Assembly (NCBI GenBank): GCA_028583405.1
Contig: JAPTMU010000062.1
Coordinates: 77,125 to 141,124 of the forward strand
Source of the DNA: Pogonophryne albipinna
Lineage: Eukaryota > Chordata > Actinopteri > Perciformes > Artedidraconidae
Length of the DNA: 64,000 nucleotides
Reading direction: 5' to 3'
Shown here piece after piece: positions 1 through 9,574 of this stretch. The translations under genes and the position numbers were made by a program. Within the stretch, counting starts at the first letter, position 1; each line of letters begins with the position of its first letter. The notes under the pieces are model-generated. The model was not told the DNA's origin and made no database searches. It saw nothing but the letters and a program-made list of their open reading frames with translations.

Positions 1-1548
1 TGTAGTTTAGTGCAGCTCATTATACATCCAGTGAAGGGCGATGTGGTAGCATAACAACTGTGTAGCCCTTAAGGCTACTAACAACTTGTATTACACGGCT
101 TAGTTGAATACTGGATTCTGATTGTAAATTCTTAACATGTGACACGTTGTTAATCCAGCAGTACAGACCACTGTCAATGACTATAATGAAGGTTGCTAAG
201 GAAAGAAAGAGAAAGGAAAAGAGGTTAAAAGAGGGAGCGCTGGACGTCAGATAAATCACCAGAAGAAGGCAGACAGGAAGTAAACACTAACAGGACACGG
301 AATGGGCTCTGTAGTGTGTTTAGTATATGGCCGTGTACAGGCCCGGGTCCAGAACAAAATGACTCAGGGTGCCTCTGAGGTTACAGGGGGCCAGCAGTAG
401 TAGGTTTACATGAGCAATAGTGGCCGGCAACAGCAATGAAAAATAGCATTGATGGTCCCAATGAACAGATTATGGCATTTGTTATGTTTTGAAACCAAGT
501 GAGAACATTTCAAGTGAGTTAAAAGTGCAATCCTGAAATATCTCATACAGTCCAAAGTGGACTGTGGCAAAGAAAAGCACAACAGCTTCAAAGCTGTACT
601 GATAAAACAAATGAGAACATATTGTAAATCAAGGCAAATATTATTTGAACCAGCTCATGGTTTGAAATGGCAAACATTGAAAAGCAAAAGTATTATTAAA
701 ACCATGTACTAAATCATCACCTTGGTCCCATCATATACTCTGGGGAGAGAATATTTACTGTGCTTGAAAACTGGATCACATCTTCCTGTGAGGTTGACTT
801 TGTGACCTGGAGAACATTTCAGCTGCAACATCAGCTTGTTGATAAGCTTGGGATATGAGATCTTTGTGTAGCCATTCGTGGTGAAGGCATCTGTGCTATT
901 GTATGCATTATGTTTGACCCAACATTTCTACAGGCATGGCAGAATATGGATCTATTTCCACATGAATATTCTAGCCCTTGTCTATTTGTATACCACGAGC
1001 TGCAAAATGACCACCTGGTACAGGCGGGTACTTGTTTAGATATACCTCGGCAGGCTCTGTTTTGCCGTGGTATCCTGGCACCTGCGGGCCGCAGAGGGGC
1101 TGCGTAGTTTCTGGTGACGAAGAGTGCTGCTCCGGGGGCGAGGGAGGCGAGTCAGGCGGGAGTAAGCTAGTGTCCACAACGGAGGGTAACGTGATGTCCC
1201 CATCTGACCTGTTGCTACTGTCTGCAGTAGATGCAGTGTTGCTGGCGTTTAGTGATGGTTGCTTTAACCATTTTCGTATAAATGATTATCCACAGATGTG
1301 TGTCACTGCTGTGGAAGCACTTTGGAAATGATGCACGCGCAGCGGAGCAGGTCACGCGCACCTGACACAATTTGTTGTTAGTATTTTTTGCTCCGTTCTC
1401 TTTTTTGAATAGAGGGTGCATAACATTCAACTGCCCGAAGATCCCGACGCGAAGCCTGAAGGGTAAACACACCAGGTTTACTAATCTACCCGCACAATTT
1501 GTCTGGTGTCGGAATGTCTCGCTATGTTAGTACATTCTTAAAAAACAA
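1..1548. other. No gene recognised; possible hAT interior
   Basis: No ORF here resembles a known protein, and I see no tandem array. The short ORFs on both strands (for example 68 codons on the minus strand near 971-1177, rich in Pro and Ser) have no recognisable domain. The hAT-like terminus just downstream (about 1550-1713) would read inward on the minus strand. Part of this stretch could therefore be the decayed interior of that element, but no transposase motif supports this. Confidence 0.4.
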
Positions 1549-1549
1549 A

Positions 1550-1713
1550 TCACCATTTAATTTCGGGTTAAAATGTGTTGTAACTGCGTTACTGAGCATT
1601 GTAACGGGTAATATATTACCCACATTTCATTAGTAATGCGTTACATTACTTCGTTACAGCCAAAAGTAATATATTACTGTAACTCCGTTACTTTTGTAAC
1701 GCGTTACACCCAA
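1550..1713 (-). mobile_element. hAT-like transposon terminus
   Basis: The segment is rich in GTAACGCGTTAC-type motifs and ends in CCCAACACTG. On the minus strand this reads CAGTGTTGGG followed by TAACGCGTTAC. CAG...CTG ends followed by such motifs are typical of one widespread fish hAT MITE group. The other end was not found, so the copy is partial, or its partner lies upstream of the window. The superfamily call is inference from terminus style. Confidence 0.5.
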
Positions 1714-1717
1714 CACT

Positions 1718-2010
1718 GGTCATGGAGAATACAGTCGCTGGTTTATGTATGTCTGTAGGCCGTTGCTGTGAGTGTGGACGGTCGGAGCATATATAACGTT
1801 AGCTTAGCCAAGCTCCATTCAGAAAGCACGCATTTTAAAATGGTTTTTCGCCTGCCGTCTGTCTGCAGACTTGTCAAAGCATTAATTCATGGTTCTTACT
1901 AACCGGTATCAGTATGTTGTTACTTCGGCATCATTTAGAAACGTGTATTACAATTAAATCACGGTCAAATATGTTCATCTTGTTGTAGTTGTAGCCCCCT
2001 TGCCAGCGAT
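1718..2010. repeat. Partial copy of the 22-kb MITE interior
   Basis: About 290 bp that match 22347-22630 almost base for base, from the shared CATGGAGAATACAGTCGCTG to the shared GTTGTAGTTGTAG. The copy at 22 kb lies inside a complete MITE with both terminal inverted repeats (21939-22735), so this one is a fragment without termini. It sits directly against the hAT-like terminus at 1713. Confidence 0.75.
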
Positions 2011-2204
2011 TCTCTCTCTAGTTTAGCATACTCAGCCCGACTCAGCCTGGTTGTTCCTGGCCCGAGAACCACGATTTAGTCGGGCCATAAAAAAGGTGAA
2101 AAAGTAGCTCCGGGCCAAAACTAGGCCAAGTGGACGCAACCAAAAACGGGCCCCGCACGGCTCAGCACGCTTAAAGCGAGCTACCCGCTGCAGTGGAAAC
2201 GCGC

Positions 2205-2298
2205 CATAAGAGACTCTGGTTTCACACAGAGGGTGAAAAGACATGCTGCAGCACAGGCAGTATGAGAGAGATAAAGAGCTTTTTGAACATGAAAGCAT
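2205..2298 (+). mobile_element. Head of the element hosting the 57-bp array
   Basis: The sequence from GACTCTGGTTTCACACAGAG through GGCAGTATGAGAGAGATAAAG to GAAAGCATGG is the same leader that precedes the third array (39775-39856). A fragment without an array occurs at about 14848-14935. The leader is therefore part of an interspersed element, and the tandem array is attached to it. The class is not certain; a non-autonomous DNA transposon is most likely. Confidence 0.65.
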
Positions 2299-4904
2299 GG
2301 AGACACTACATACTGATATACACCTGGACATCAGCAGTAGAGGACTCTTTAAAGTAGAGACACTACATACTGATATACACCTGGACATCAGCAGGAGAGG
2401 ACTCTTTAAAGTAGAGACACTACATACTGATATACACCTGGACATCAGCAGGAGAGGACTCTTTAAAGTAGAGACACTACATACTGATATACACCTGAAC
2501 ATCAGCAGGAGAGGACTCTTTAAGTAGAGACACTACATACTGATATACACCTGGACATCAGCAGGAGAGGACTCTTTAAAGTAGAGACACTACATACTGA
2601 TATACACCTGAACATCAGCAGGAGAGGACTCTTTAAAGTAGAGACACTACATACTGATATACACCTGAACATCAGCAGGAGAGGACTCTTTAAAGTAGAG
2701 ACACTACATACTGATATACACCTGAACATCAGCAGGAGAGGACTCTTTAAAGTAGAGACACCACATACTGATATACACCTGAACATCAGCAGGAGAGGAC
2801 TCTTTAAAGTAGAGACACTACATACTGATATACACCTGAACATCAGCAGGAGAGGACTCTTTAAAGTAGAGACACTACATACTGATATACACCTGAACAT
2901 CAGCAGGAGAGGACTCTTTAAAGTAGAGACACTACATACTGATATACACCTGAACATCAGCAGGAGAGGACTCTTTAAAGTAGAGACACTACATACTGAT
3001 ATACACCTGAACATCAGCAGGAGAGGACTCTTTAAAGTAGAGACACTACATACTGATATACACCTGAACATCAGCAGGAGAGGACTCTTTAAAGTAGAGA
3101 CACTACATACTGATATACACCTGAACATCAGCAGGAGAGGACTCTTTAAAGTAGAGACACCACATACTGATATACACCTGAACATCAGCAGGAGAGGACT
3201 CTTTAAAGTAGAGACACTACATACTGATATACACCTGAACATCAGCAGGAGAGGACTCTTTAAAGTAGAGACACTACATACTGATATACACCTGAACATC
3301 AGCAGGAGAGGACTCTTTAAAGTAGAGACACTACATACTGATATACACCTGAACATCAGCAGGAGAGGACTCTTTAAAGTAGAGACACTACATACTGATA
3401 TACACCTGAACATCATCAGGAGAGGACTCTTTAAAGTAGAGACACTACATACTGATATACACCTGAACATCAGCAGGAGAGAACTCTTTAAAGTAGAGAC
3501 ACTACATACTGATATACACCTGAACGTCAGCAGGAGAGGACTCTTTAAAGTAGAGACACTACATACTGATATACACCTGAACATCAGCAGGAGAGGACTC
3601 TTTAAAGTAGAGACACTACATACTGCTATACACCTGAACATCAGCAGGAGAGGACTCTTTAAAAGTAGAGACACTACATACTGATACACACCTGAACATC
3701 AGCAGGAGAGGACTCTTTAAAGTAGAGTCACTACATACTGATATACACCTGAACATCAGCAGGAGAGGACTCTTTAAAGTAGAGACACTACATACTGATA
3801 TACACCTGGACATCAGCAGGAGAGGACTCTTTAAAGTAGAGACACTACATACTGATATACACCTGAACATCAGCAGGAGAGGACTCTTTAAAGTAGAGAC
3901 ACTACATACTGATATACACCTGAACATCAGCAGGAGAGGACTCTTTAAAGTAGAGACACTACATACTGATATACACCTGAACATCAGCAGGAGAGGACTC
4001 TTTAAAGTAGAGACACTACATACTGATATACACCTGAACATCAGCAGGAGAGGACTCTTTAAAGTAGAGACACTACATACTGATATACACCTGAACATCA
4101 GCAGGAGAGGACTCTTTAAAGTAGAGACACTACATACTGATATACACCTGAACATCAGCAGGAGAGGACTCTTTAAAGTAGAGACACTACATACTGATAT
4201 ACACCTGAACATCATCAGGAGAGGACTCTTTAAAGTAGAGACACTACATACTGATATACACCTGAACATCAGCAGGAGAGGACTCTTTAAAGTAGAGACA
4301 CTACATACTGATATACACCTGAACATCAGCAGGAGAGAACTCTTTAAAGTAGAGACACTACATACTGATATACACCTGAACGTCAGCAGGAGAGGACTCT
4401 TTAAAGTAGAGACACTACATACTGATATACACCTGAACATCAGCAGGAGAGGACTCTTTAAAGTAGAGACACTACATACTGATATACACCTGAACATCAG
4501 CAGGAGAGGACTCTTTAAAGTAGAGACACTGCATACTGATATACACCTGAACATCAGCAGGAGAGGACTCTTTAAAGTAGAGTCACTACATACTGATATA
4601 CACCTGAACATCAGCAGGAGAGGACTCTTTAAAGTAGAGACACTGCATACTGATATACACCTGAACATCAGCAGGAGAGGACTCTTTAAAGTAGAGACAC
4701 TGCATACTGATATACACCTGAACATCAGCAGGAGAGGACTCTTTAAAGTAGAGACACTGCATACTGATATACACCTGCACATCAGCAGGAGAGGACTCTT
4801 TAAAGTAGAGACACTACATACTGATATACACCTGCACATCAGCAGGAGAGGACTCTTTAAAGTAGAGACACTACATACTGATATACACCTGAACATCAGC
4901 AGGA
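2299..4904 (+). repeat. 57-bp minisatellite, locus A (about 46 units)
   Basis: Near-identical head-to-tail units of 57 bp read GTAGAGACACTACATACTGA, then a tail ending in GGACTCTTTAAA. Because 57 is divisible by 3 and stops are absent from some frames, long ORFs appear on both strands; the plus frame repeats VETLHTDIHLNISRRGLFK. One unit near 2521 is 1 bp short and one near 3660 is 1 bp long, which breaks these frames. Variant units (CATCATC at 3411 and 4210, GAGAACTC at 3479 and 4335, GAACGTC at 3522 and 4378) recur about 14-15 units apart, so a block of roughly 850 bp was duplicated inside the array. Confidence 0.97.
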
Positions 4905-5560
4905 TATTGTTCTTGTTGTCACATGTGAGGTGTGTGTGTGCGTGTGTGCGTGTGTGTGCGCGTGCGTGTGTGTGTGTTTGGCAGGAAAACTGTTGTCTTT
5001 TCTTTAGTTTTTCTGGATGTTTTTTTACCTCCCCCCCCTGTGGTGCGTTCATGGACGCTTCCCCCTTCCCCCGCTCAGCATAATTGACTCGTGATCTGCT
5101 GACAGTAGGAGCAGTCACGGAGCAACTGTAACATGAATAATATTCTCACTGCTGACTCTGAAGGAAATACTGGTCCAAGCTGCACCAAATGTCACATGAT
5201 CGCTAACGCTCTGACCCTGAACAGCTCAACGTCGAATCTGAGGTCTCATCATATACCGTAGAAAATTCGACACAATGAAACACGATATTCTCCAGCGAAC
5301 GTGGTCAAAACGGCTCCAAACGTCACATATTCGATAACAAGGCAGCCCTTCAAGGTCTCCTTTCGTGCAAATCATGCTTTCTGATGTCTTTCATACATAA
5401 ATATGTGTCGCCTGTGAGTAAGGAGAAAACAAAACCCTCTCTCTTTTCTTCAAGTCATCATTACAAAAATCACCTGTTCACAATGACCTTTGACCCCTCA
5501 CCCTTCACAGCCCCCTTGCTGCAACTCCCACTGCTATTTATTGAATTTGTACTTTATTAT
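4905..5560. other. Non-coding spacer with GT-rich patch
   Basis: A degenerate (GT)n patch lies at about 4928-4977. Sequence at about 5195-5345 (ATGATCGCTAACGCTCTGAC onward) is repeated in diverged form at about 6278-6600, after the LINE fragment. The LINE remnant therefore sits between two copies of another interspersed repeat. No gene is seen. Confidence 0.6.
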
Positions 5561-5569
5561 TTGCCCTTC

Positions 5570-6278
5570 TTGATTGTTTTTTTCATTTGTTTGTTTGTTT
5601 GTTCACGATGTAAAGCGGCCTTGGGTCCCTATAATACATGTAATCTATTATTATTCTATATATATGAATGCACCTGTCAATCACCTGAGCAAGTTAGATG
5701 CTGCGTATCACAGCGCACTGAGATGTTTGACAAATTGTAAAGCACTAACTCATCACTGTACCCTGTATACCAAGGCGGTTATGCCATCACTTCCTGTACG
5801 GAGGCTCAGTCACTGGTACTTTTTCATTTACAAAGCCATGTTGGATAAACTACCATCTTATATCTGCTCCCTGATCTCTCTGAGAATTGAAAGTACTTAT
5901 TGCCTGAGATCGCATGCTGTGGTTTTATTAAATGTGCCAAGTGCTAGGACTGTCTTAGGGAAGAAAGCTTTTAGATGTGCAGCTCCACTAACATGGAACA
6001 GTCTGCAAAAAGAATGGAAAATTACCAAGCTAGTACCACTACATGTTTTTAAAGCTCGGCTGGATGCTAACCAATCAGATGCTGTTGGTACCTGTACATG
6101 TGGTTAAATATGTACATTGTAATCCCTGTACATTTTGCTGTATGATGTCCTTTTGTTGTTCTGTTGTTTATGTTTTTATGTCTTCTTGTGGAACCTACTG
6201 CTGCAGGTCTCCCTTGAAAAAGAGATCATTGATCTCAATGGGATTTCACCTGGATAAATAAAGGTTTTGAATTGAATT
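5570..6278 (+). mobile_element. 5'-truncated LINE, C-terminal RT remnant
   Basis: After a short LINE-type tail (GTAAAGCGGCCTTGGGTCCC, about 5610), an open frame at about 5664-6107 carries the C-terminal pattern of fish non-LTR retrotransposons: YHSALRCLTNCKALTHHCTL, then LSHWYFFIYKAMLDKLPSYI, then FRCAAPLTWNSLQ. The sequence ends in GATCTCAATGGGATTTCACC and AATAAAGG, a typical LINE 3' end. The polymerase core (YADD) is absent, so the copy is dead. Clade (CR1/L2/Rex1 type) is inferred and not certain. Confidence 0.75.
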
Positions 6279-6504
6279 ATGATCGTTAACGCTCTGGCCC
6301 TGAACAGCTCTAAAAATGTGAAACAGTAATGAATGTATACTGTTCATGTTTACACAGTGAGGCACACACATTCTTAAATCAAGTCTTTTTAATCCTAATT
6401 GTATTACGAACATGCGTCTAAAAGGATGAGGGAGTGAGAGGGTGAGAGAGGGTGAGAGGGTGAGAGAGGGTGAGGTCCTCACATCTGAGGTCTCATCACA
6501 TACC

Positions 6505-6540
6505 GTGTTTCATGGCGACACAATGCTCGCCATGAAACAC
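6505..6540. repeat. Perfect 13-bp hairpin in an interspersed repeat
   Basis: GTGTTTCATGGCG (6505-6517) and CGCCATGAAACAC (6528-6540) are exact reverse complements around a 10-nt loop. The hairpin lies in the repeat whose other copy is at about 5195-5345, where the arm is degraded. Confidence 0.85.
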
Positions 6541-6841
6541 GATATTCTCATAACTCTAGTGAACATGGTCAAAACTTGACAGGTTGGATAGCGAGGCGAG
6601 AACTGGCTGTAAATCATCATGTAATATGTTTGTTTACTGCGTGATGTACTTCAGTGTAAAATAAAAGAACGTAAGCATTTCCATCGTATGCATCTTCTCA
6701 AGATCAATAAAGTATTTGTTAGTAAAACCTTGACAGGGAAAACTCTTCTGAAGGATTTTACGTTTTGCAGGTAATAATTACCCATGTTTACTAAAGTGAG
6801 CTTTTAGATGTTTGTGTTGTTGAATTAAAAGCACATCATCG

Positions 6842-7001
<160 letters not shown>

Positions 7002-7077
7002 GCTGCTCTGCATGAATGAGGTGTGAATGACTCGTGCTCGACCTTTGAGGGATGTAGAGATTTATAAGTTCAGTCCA

Positions 7078-7083
7078 TTTATT
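7078..7083 (-). promoter_or_regulatory. Polyadenylation signal AATAAA for the 7161-8480 ORF
   Basis: TTTATT on the plus strand reads AATAAA on the minus strand, about 80 nt downstream of the stop codon of the coiled-coil ORF. Distance and orientation fit a short 3' UTR. A hexamer is common by chance, so this is only supportive. Confidence 0.4.
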
Positions 7084-7160
7084 CAAAAACAACAACTAAA
7101 TAATGCCCAATATCACAATGTTACATTTGTCTCAGTGGACTTCACAGTTTGTACAGAATA

Positions 7161-8480
7161 TCAGTATGACAATACGACACCCTCTGTCCTTAGACCCTCT
7201 GTCCTTAGACCCTCTGTCCTTAGACCCTCTGTCCTCAGACCCTCTGTCCTTAGACCCTCTGTCCTTAGACCCTCTGTCCTTAGACCCTCACATCGTACAA
7301 GGAAAAACTTCCTTGTACGATGGAACATCTGCTCCTCCTCCTGCTTCCATCGTGTCTCCGTCAGATGGACCTTGGTCTCCCAGCTCAGCTGTCCCTGAGC
7401 CAGGTCGTCCCTCTGCCCCTCCTCCTGCTTCCATCGTGTCTCCGTCAGATGGACCTTGGTCTCCCAGCTCAGCTGTCCCTGAGCCAGGTCGTCCCTCTGC
7501 TCCTCCTCCTGCTTCCATCGTGTCTCCGTCAGATGGACCTTGGTCTCCCAGCTCAGCTGTCCCTGAGCCAGGTCGTCCCTCTGCTCCTCCTCCTGCTTCC
7601 ATCGTGTCTCCGTCAGATGGACCTTGGTCTCCCAGCTCAGCTGTCCCTGAGCCAGGTCGTCTCTCTGCTCCTCCTCCTGCTTCCATCGTGTCTCCGTCAG
7701 ATGGACCTTGGTCTCCCAGCTCTCCTGGTTCTGGGCCAGGTCTTTGGAGAACCTCTCCTTCTGCTCATCCAAATGGTTCTCCAGCTGCTTCACCTGCCTC
7801 TCCTTCAGTTGGACTTCCTTCTCCAGGCTCTGGTTCTTCTCGGCCGCGTCCTTTTCCTCATACTCTGCCATTTTTAATTTCGCCTCCTCCTTAAATTCGG
7901 TCTCTCTGCTCAGCTGTTTCTGAGCCAGGTCGTGCTTCTGCTGAGTCACGTCTTCGTATTTCCTCTCCATCTGTAGTTTCTCTCTCTCCCAGGAGTCGTG
8001 TTTCTCTGCCAGGTTCTTGGTGAACTTTTCCTCGCACTGAAGGAGTTCTTGCTCTCTTCTCTGCAGCAGGTTGAAGGTCACCAGGTTGCCCTCGTTGTTC
8101 TGGTCTGAGAGCTTCTGCTGCTGTGCCACCATGTCGTCCAGCTGCTGCTCGTGTTGGCTCTCTGCAGCTTCCATCTGCTCCTTCAGACGTGAGATGTCTG
8201 CCACGCGGTACTGGATGATGTCAAAGAGCCTTTTGTTGTCTTGGCCGAACCCTGACTTCCTGTTACTCAGGATGTCCTCAAGACCTTTGACATTGTCTTT
8301 TTCTTTGCGCATCCTGTGGCCAAAGCCAGCCCTCTCCTCCCCTAAAGCCAGGTGAAACTCATCCAGGCCGTATGTCCATCCATTTCTGCAGTGGAACTGC
8401 CTGTAAGCTCCATCAGCTACAGCTCCATGGTCAAAGGGCCTGGCGTTCCCCCTCTGGTTCTGGTCGGTTCTTCTATCCAT
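7161..8480 (-). CDS. Uncharacterised coiled-coil protein with 28-residue repeats
   Basis: An uninterrupted 439-codon minus-strand ORF. The ATG at 8480 is in a strong context (gccATGg). I do not recognise the family. Residues about 1-75 include WTYGLDEFHLALGEERAGFG and are not heptad-like. From about residue 85 the protein is a long charged coiled coil rich in Glu, Gln, Lys and Leu. It contains tandem 28-residue units: older diverged ones (NLAEKHDSWEREKLQMERKY...; DLAQKQLSRETEFKEEAKLK...) and then about five near-identical ones (core SWETKVHLTETRWKQEEEQ) encoded by 84-bp DNA repeats at about 7330-7720. Twenty-eight residues is four heptads, so expansion keeps the coiled-coil register. The tail is seven GLRTE units from a 15-bp repeat. 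The old diverged units stay in frame, which argues for past selection. Alternatives: a lineage-specific gene, or a retrocopy. No introns are seen in the coding part. Confidence 0.6.
   Translation of the reverse strand: MDRRTDQNQRGNARPFDHGAVADGAYRQFHCRNGWTYGLDEFHLALGEERAGFGHRMRKEKDNVKGLEDILSNRKSGFGQDNKRLFDIIQYRVADISRLKEQMEAAESQHEQQLDDMVAQQQKLSDQNNEGNLVTFNLLQRREQELLQCEEKFTKNLAEKHDSWEREKLQMERKYEDVTQQKHDLAQKQLSRETEFKEEAKLKMAEYEEKDAAEKNQSLEKEVQLKERQVKQLENHLDEQKERFSKDLAQNQESWETKVHLTETRWKQEEEQRDDLAQGQLSWETKVHLTETRWKQEEEQRDDLAQGQLSWETKVHLTETRWKQEEEQRDDLAQGQLSWETKVHLTETRWKQEEGQRDDLAQGQLSWETKVHLTETRWKQEEEQMFHRTRKFFLVRCEGLRTEGLRTEGLRTEGLRTEGLRTEGLRTEGLRTEGVVLSY
7187..7290. repeat. 15-bp tandem repeat (7 units)
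   Basis: Units of ACCCTCTGTCCTTAG; one unit has TCAG in place of TTAG. On the minus strand they encode GLRTE at the C-terminus of the coiled-coil ORF. A multiple of three keeps the frame open. Confidence 0.95.
7291..7322. repeat. Perfect 14-bp hairpin between two repeat blocks
   Basis: CATCGTACAAGGAA (7291-7304) and TTCCTTGTACGATG (7309-7322) are exact reverse complements with a 4-nt loop. The hairpin lies exactly between the 15-bp array and the 84-bp array. In RNA from the minus strand it would be a stable stem in the last part of the ORF. Confidence 0.95.
7330..7720 (-). repeat. 84-bp coding minisatellite (about 4.7 units)
   Basis: Near-identical units start with TCCTGCTTCCATCGTGTCTC on the plus strand. 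Each encodes 28 residues of the coiled-coil ORF on the minus strand. Single-base differences such as CTGCCCCTCC against CTGCTCCTCC and GTCCCTCT against GTCTCTCT separate the units, which indicates recent expansion. Confidence 0.95.
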
Positions 8481-8488
8481 GGCACAGT

Positions 8489-8592
8489 CTGTAGACTTGT
8501 GCTGTGCGTAGGTACAAATACTCTGTGTGTCCGTGGAAGAAGTTGTGTTTCTGGAAGACTGTGAAGGTTGTCTGAATGCGTCTGTCTCTTAC
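8489..8592 (-). other. Possible 104-bp 5' UTR intron of the coiled-coil gene
   Basis: On the minus strand, GATCG|GTAAGAG (donor at 8592) and CTACAG|ACTGTGCC (acceptor ending at 8489) bracket 104 bp and stop just before the ATG at 8480. The donor is strong and the acceptor has only a weak pyrimidine tract. This is a guess from consensus sites; cDNA would decide it. Confidence 0.25.
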
Positions 8593-8661
8593 CGATCTGC
8601 AGTGAAGAATGAATACTGATCCTCTGATGTCACACACACACCTGCATGCAATCACACTACA

Positions 8662-8680
8662 ACTACAACTCCCAGCATGC
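8662..8680 (+). promoter_or_regulatory. ZNF143/THAP11-type promoter motif
   Basis: ACTACAACTCCCAGCATGC closely matches the vertebrate ZNF143/THAP11 (Staf, SBS2) element ACTACAnnTCCCAnnATGC. It lies about 180 bp upstream of the start codon of the minus-strand coiled-coil ORF, a typical distance for this orientation-independent promoter element. The motif also occurs inside some transposons, so its role here is inference. Confidence 0.6.
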
Positions 8681-8699
8681 TCAGCGGCAGGAAACTACA

Positions 8700-9265
8700 A
8701 AGGGTAAAAGGGAAAGTGCGATTTATTTTTCCCACTTTGTGACTTTATAAGCAGAATAAATATTTGTGTTTTAAATGCTTTACAGTTACTAGTCGCCAAA
8801 TTTGATGTTTTGTCATATAGCGTTTCCGTGGCAACGCATTCTTCACCATAAAATACGATATCGCTGTAACTCAAAGGAAAATGTTCCAATCGTCACCAAA
8901 CTTCACGTGTATATCACCGGTCCACGCCTCAAGACTTCTACACTCAAATGGTGTGGTTGAGACGTATGCTGTTGCCACAACGTCGTCATTATTCAAAGGT
9001 TCCGTATATATTCCGTAAGAGAAAATATGGCTCCACTCAAATTAATGTACCTATTGATTTTGAAGCATTTTGTGTTTGTAAATAAAGTTTCATTTGAATA
9101 CAATTCACAGTTCTTATGTTTTTATAAATATTTCATTTAATTATTTTACAATACTAATGACTTTAAATTATGCTTCAATACATTTCCTAATTTTATTTTT
9201 ACTTAAAGTTTTTATTGCATATTTTTACTTTCTTATTTTTATGTATACATTATTTATCTGTCAGA
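8700..9265. other. AT-rich spacer, no gene seen
   Basis: Contains AATACGATATCGCTGTAACTC, a degraded relative of the AACACGATATTCTCATAACT repeat near 6540, and AT-rich DNA towards 9260. Nothing coding is recognised. Confidence 0.5.
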
Positions 9266-9267
9266 AA

Positions 9268-9269
<2 letters not shown>

Positions 9270-9327
<58 letters not shown>

Positions 9328-9333
9328 ATGTGG

Positions 9334-9369
<36 letters not shown>

Positions 9370-9370
9370 T

Positions 9371-9413
<43 letters not shown>

Positions 9414-9431
9414 TTGTGTGTGTGTTTGTGT
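9270..9431. repeat. Interrupted (TG)n microsatellite
   Basis: TG dinucleotides interrupted by GGATGTGGATG near 9326 and by GGTTG and GTTTG steps. The second half repeats a block of about 40 bp (GTGGTTGTGTGTGTGTTTGTG at about 9367 and 9411), so it grew by duplication of an interrupted block. Confidence 0.95.
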
Positions 9432-9574
9432 AATAATCCGATAAGAAATAAGGATGTTATCCTGTTAGAGAGTAGCCGTTGCTCGAGGGTTTTCAGTGAC
9501 AACATGGTTGAATGTCAGAGCCCATCTCTGCAGAGACTAATCGCATGAGGACACACACAAACACACACTTAAAC

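Noticed and set aside
2520..5118. 389- and 500-codon minus-strand ORFs
   Set aside because: Same 57-bp satellite read on the opposite strand; the second is extended only by chance into flanking sequence.
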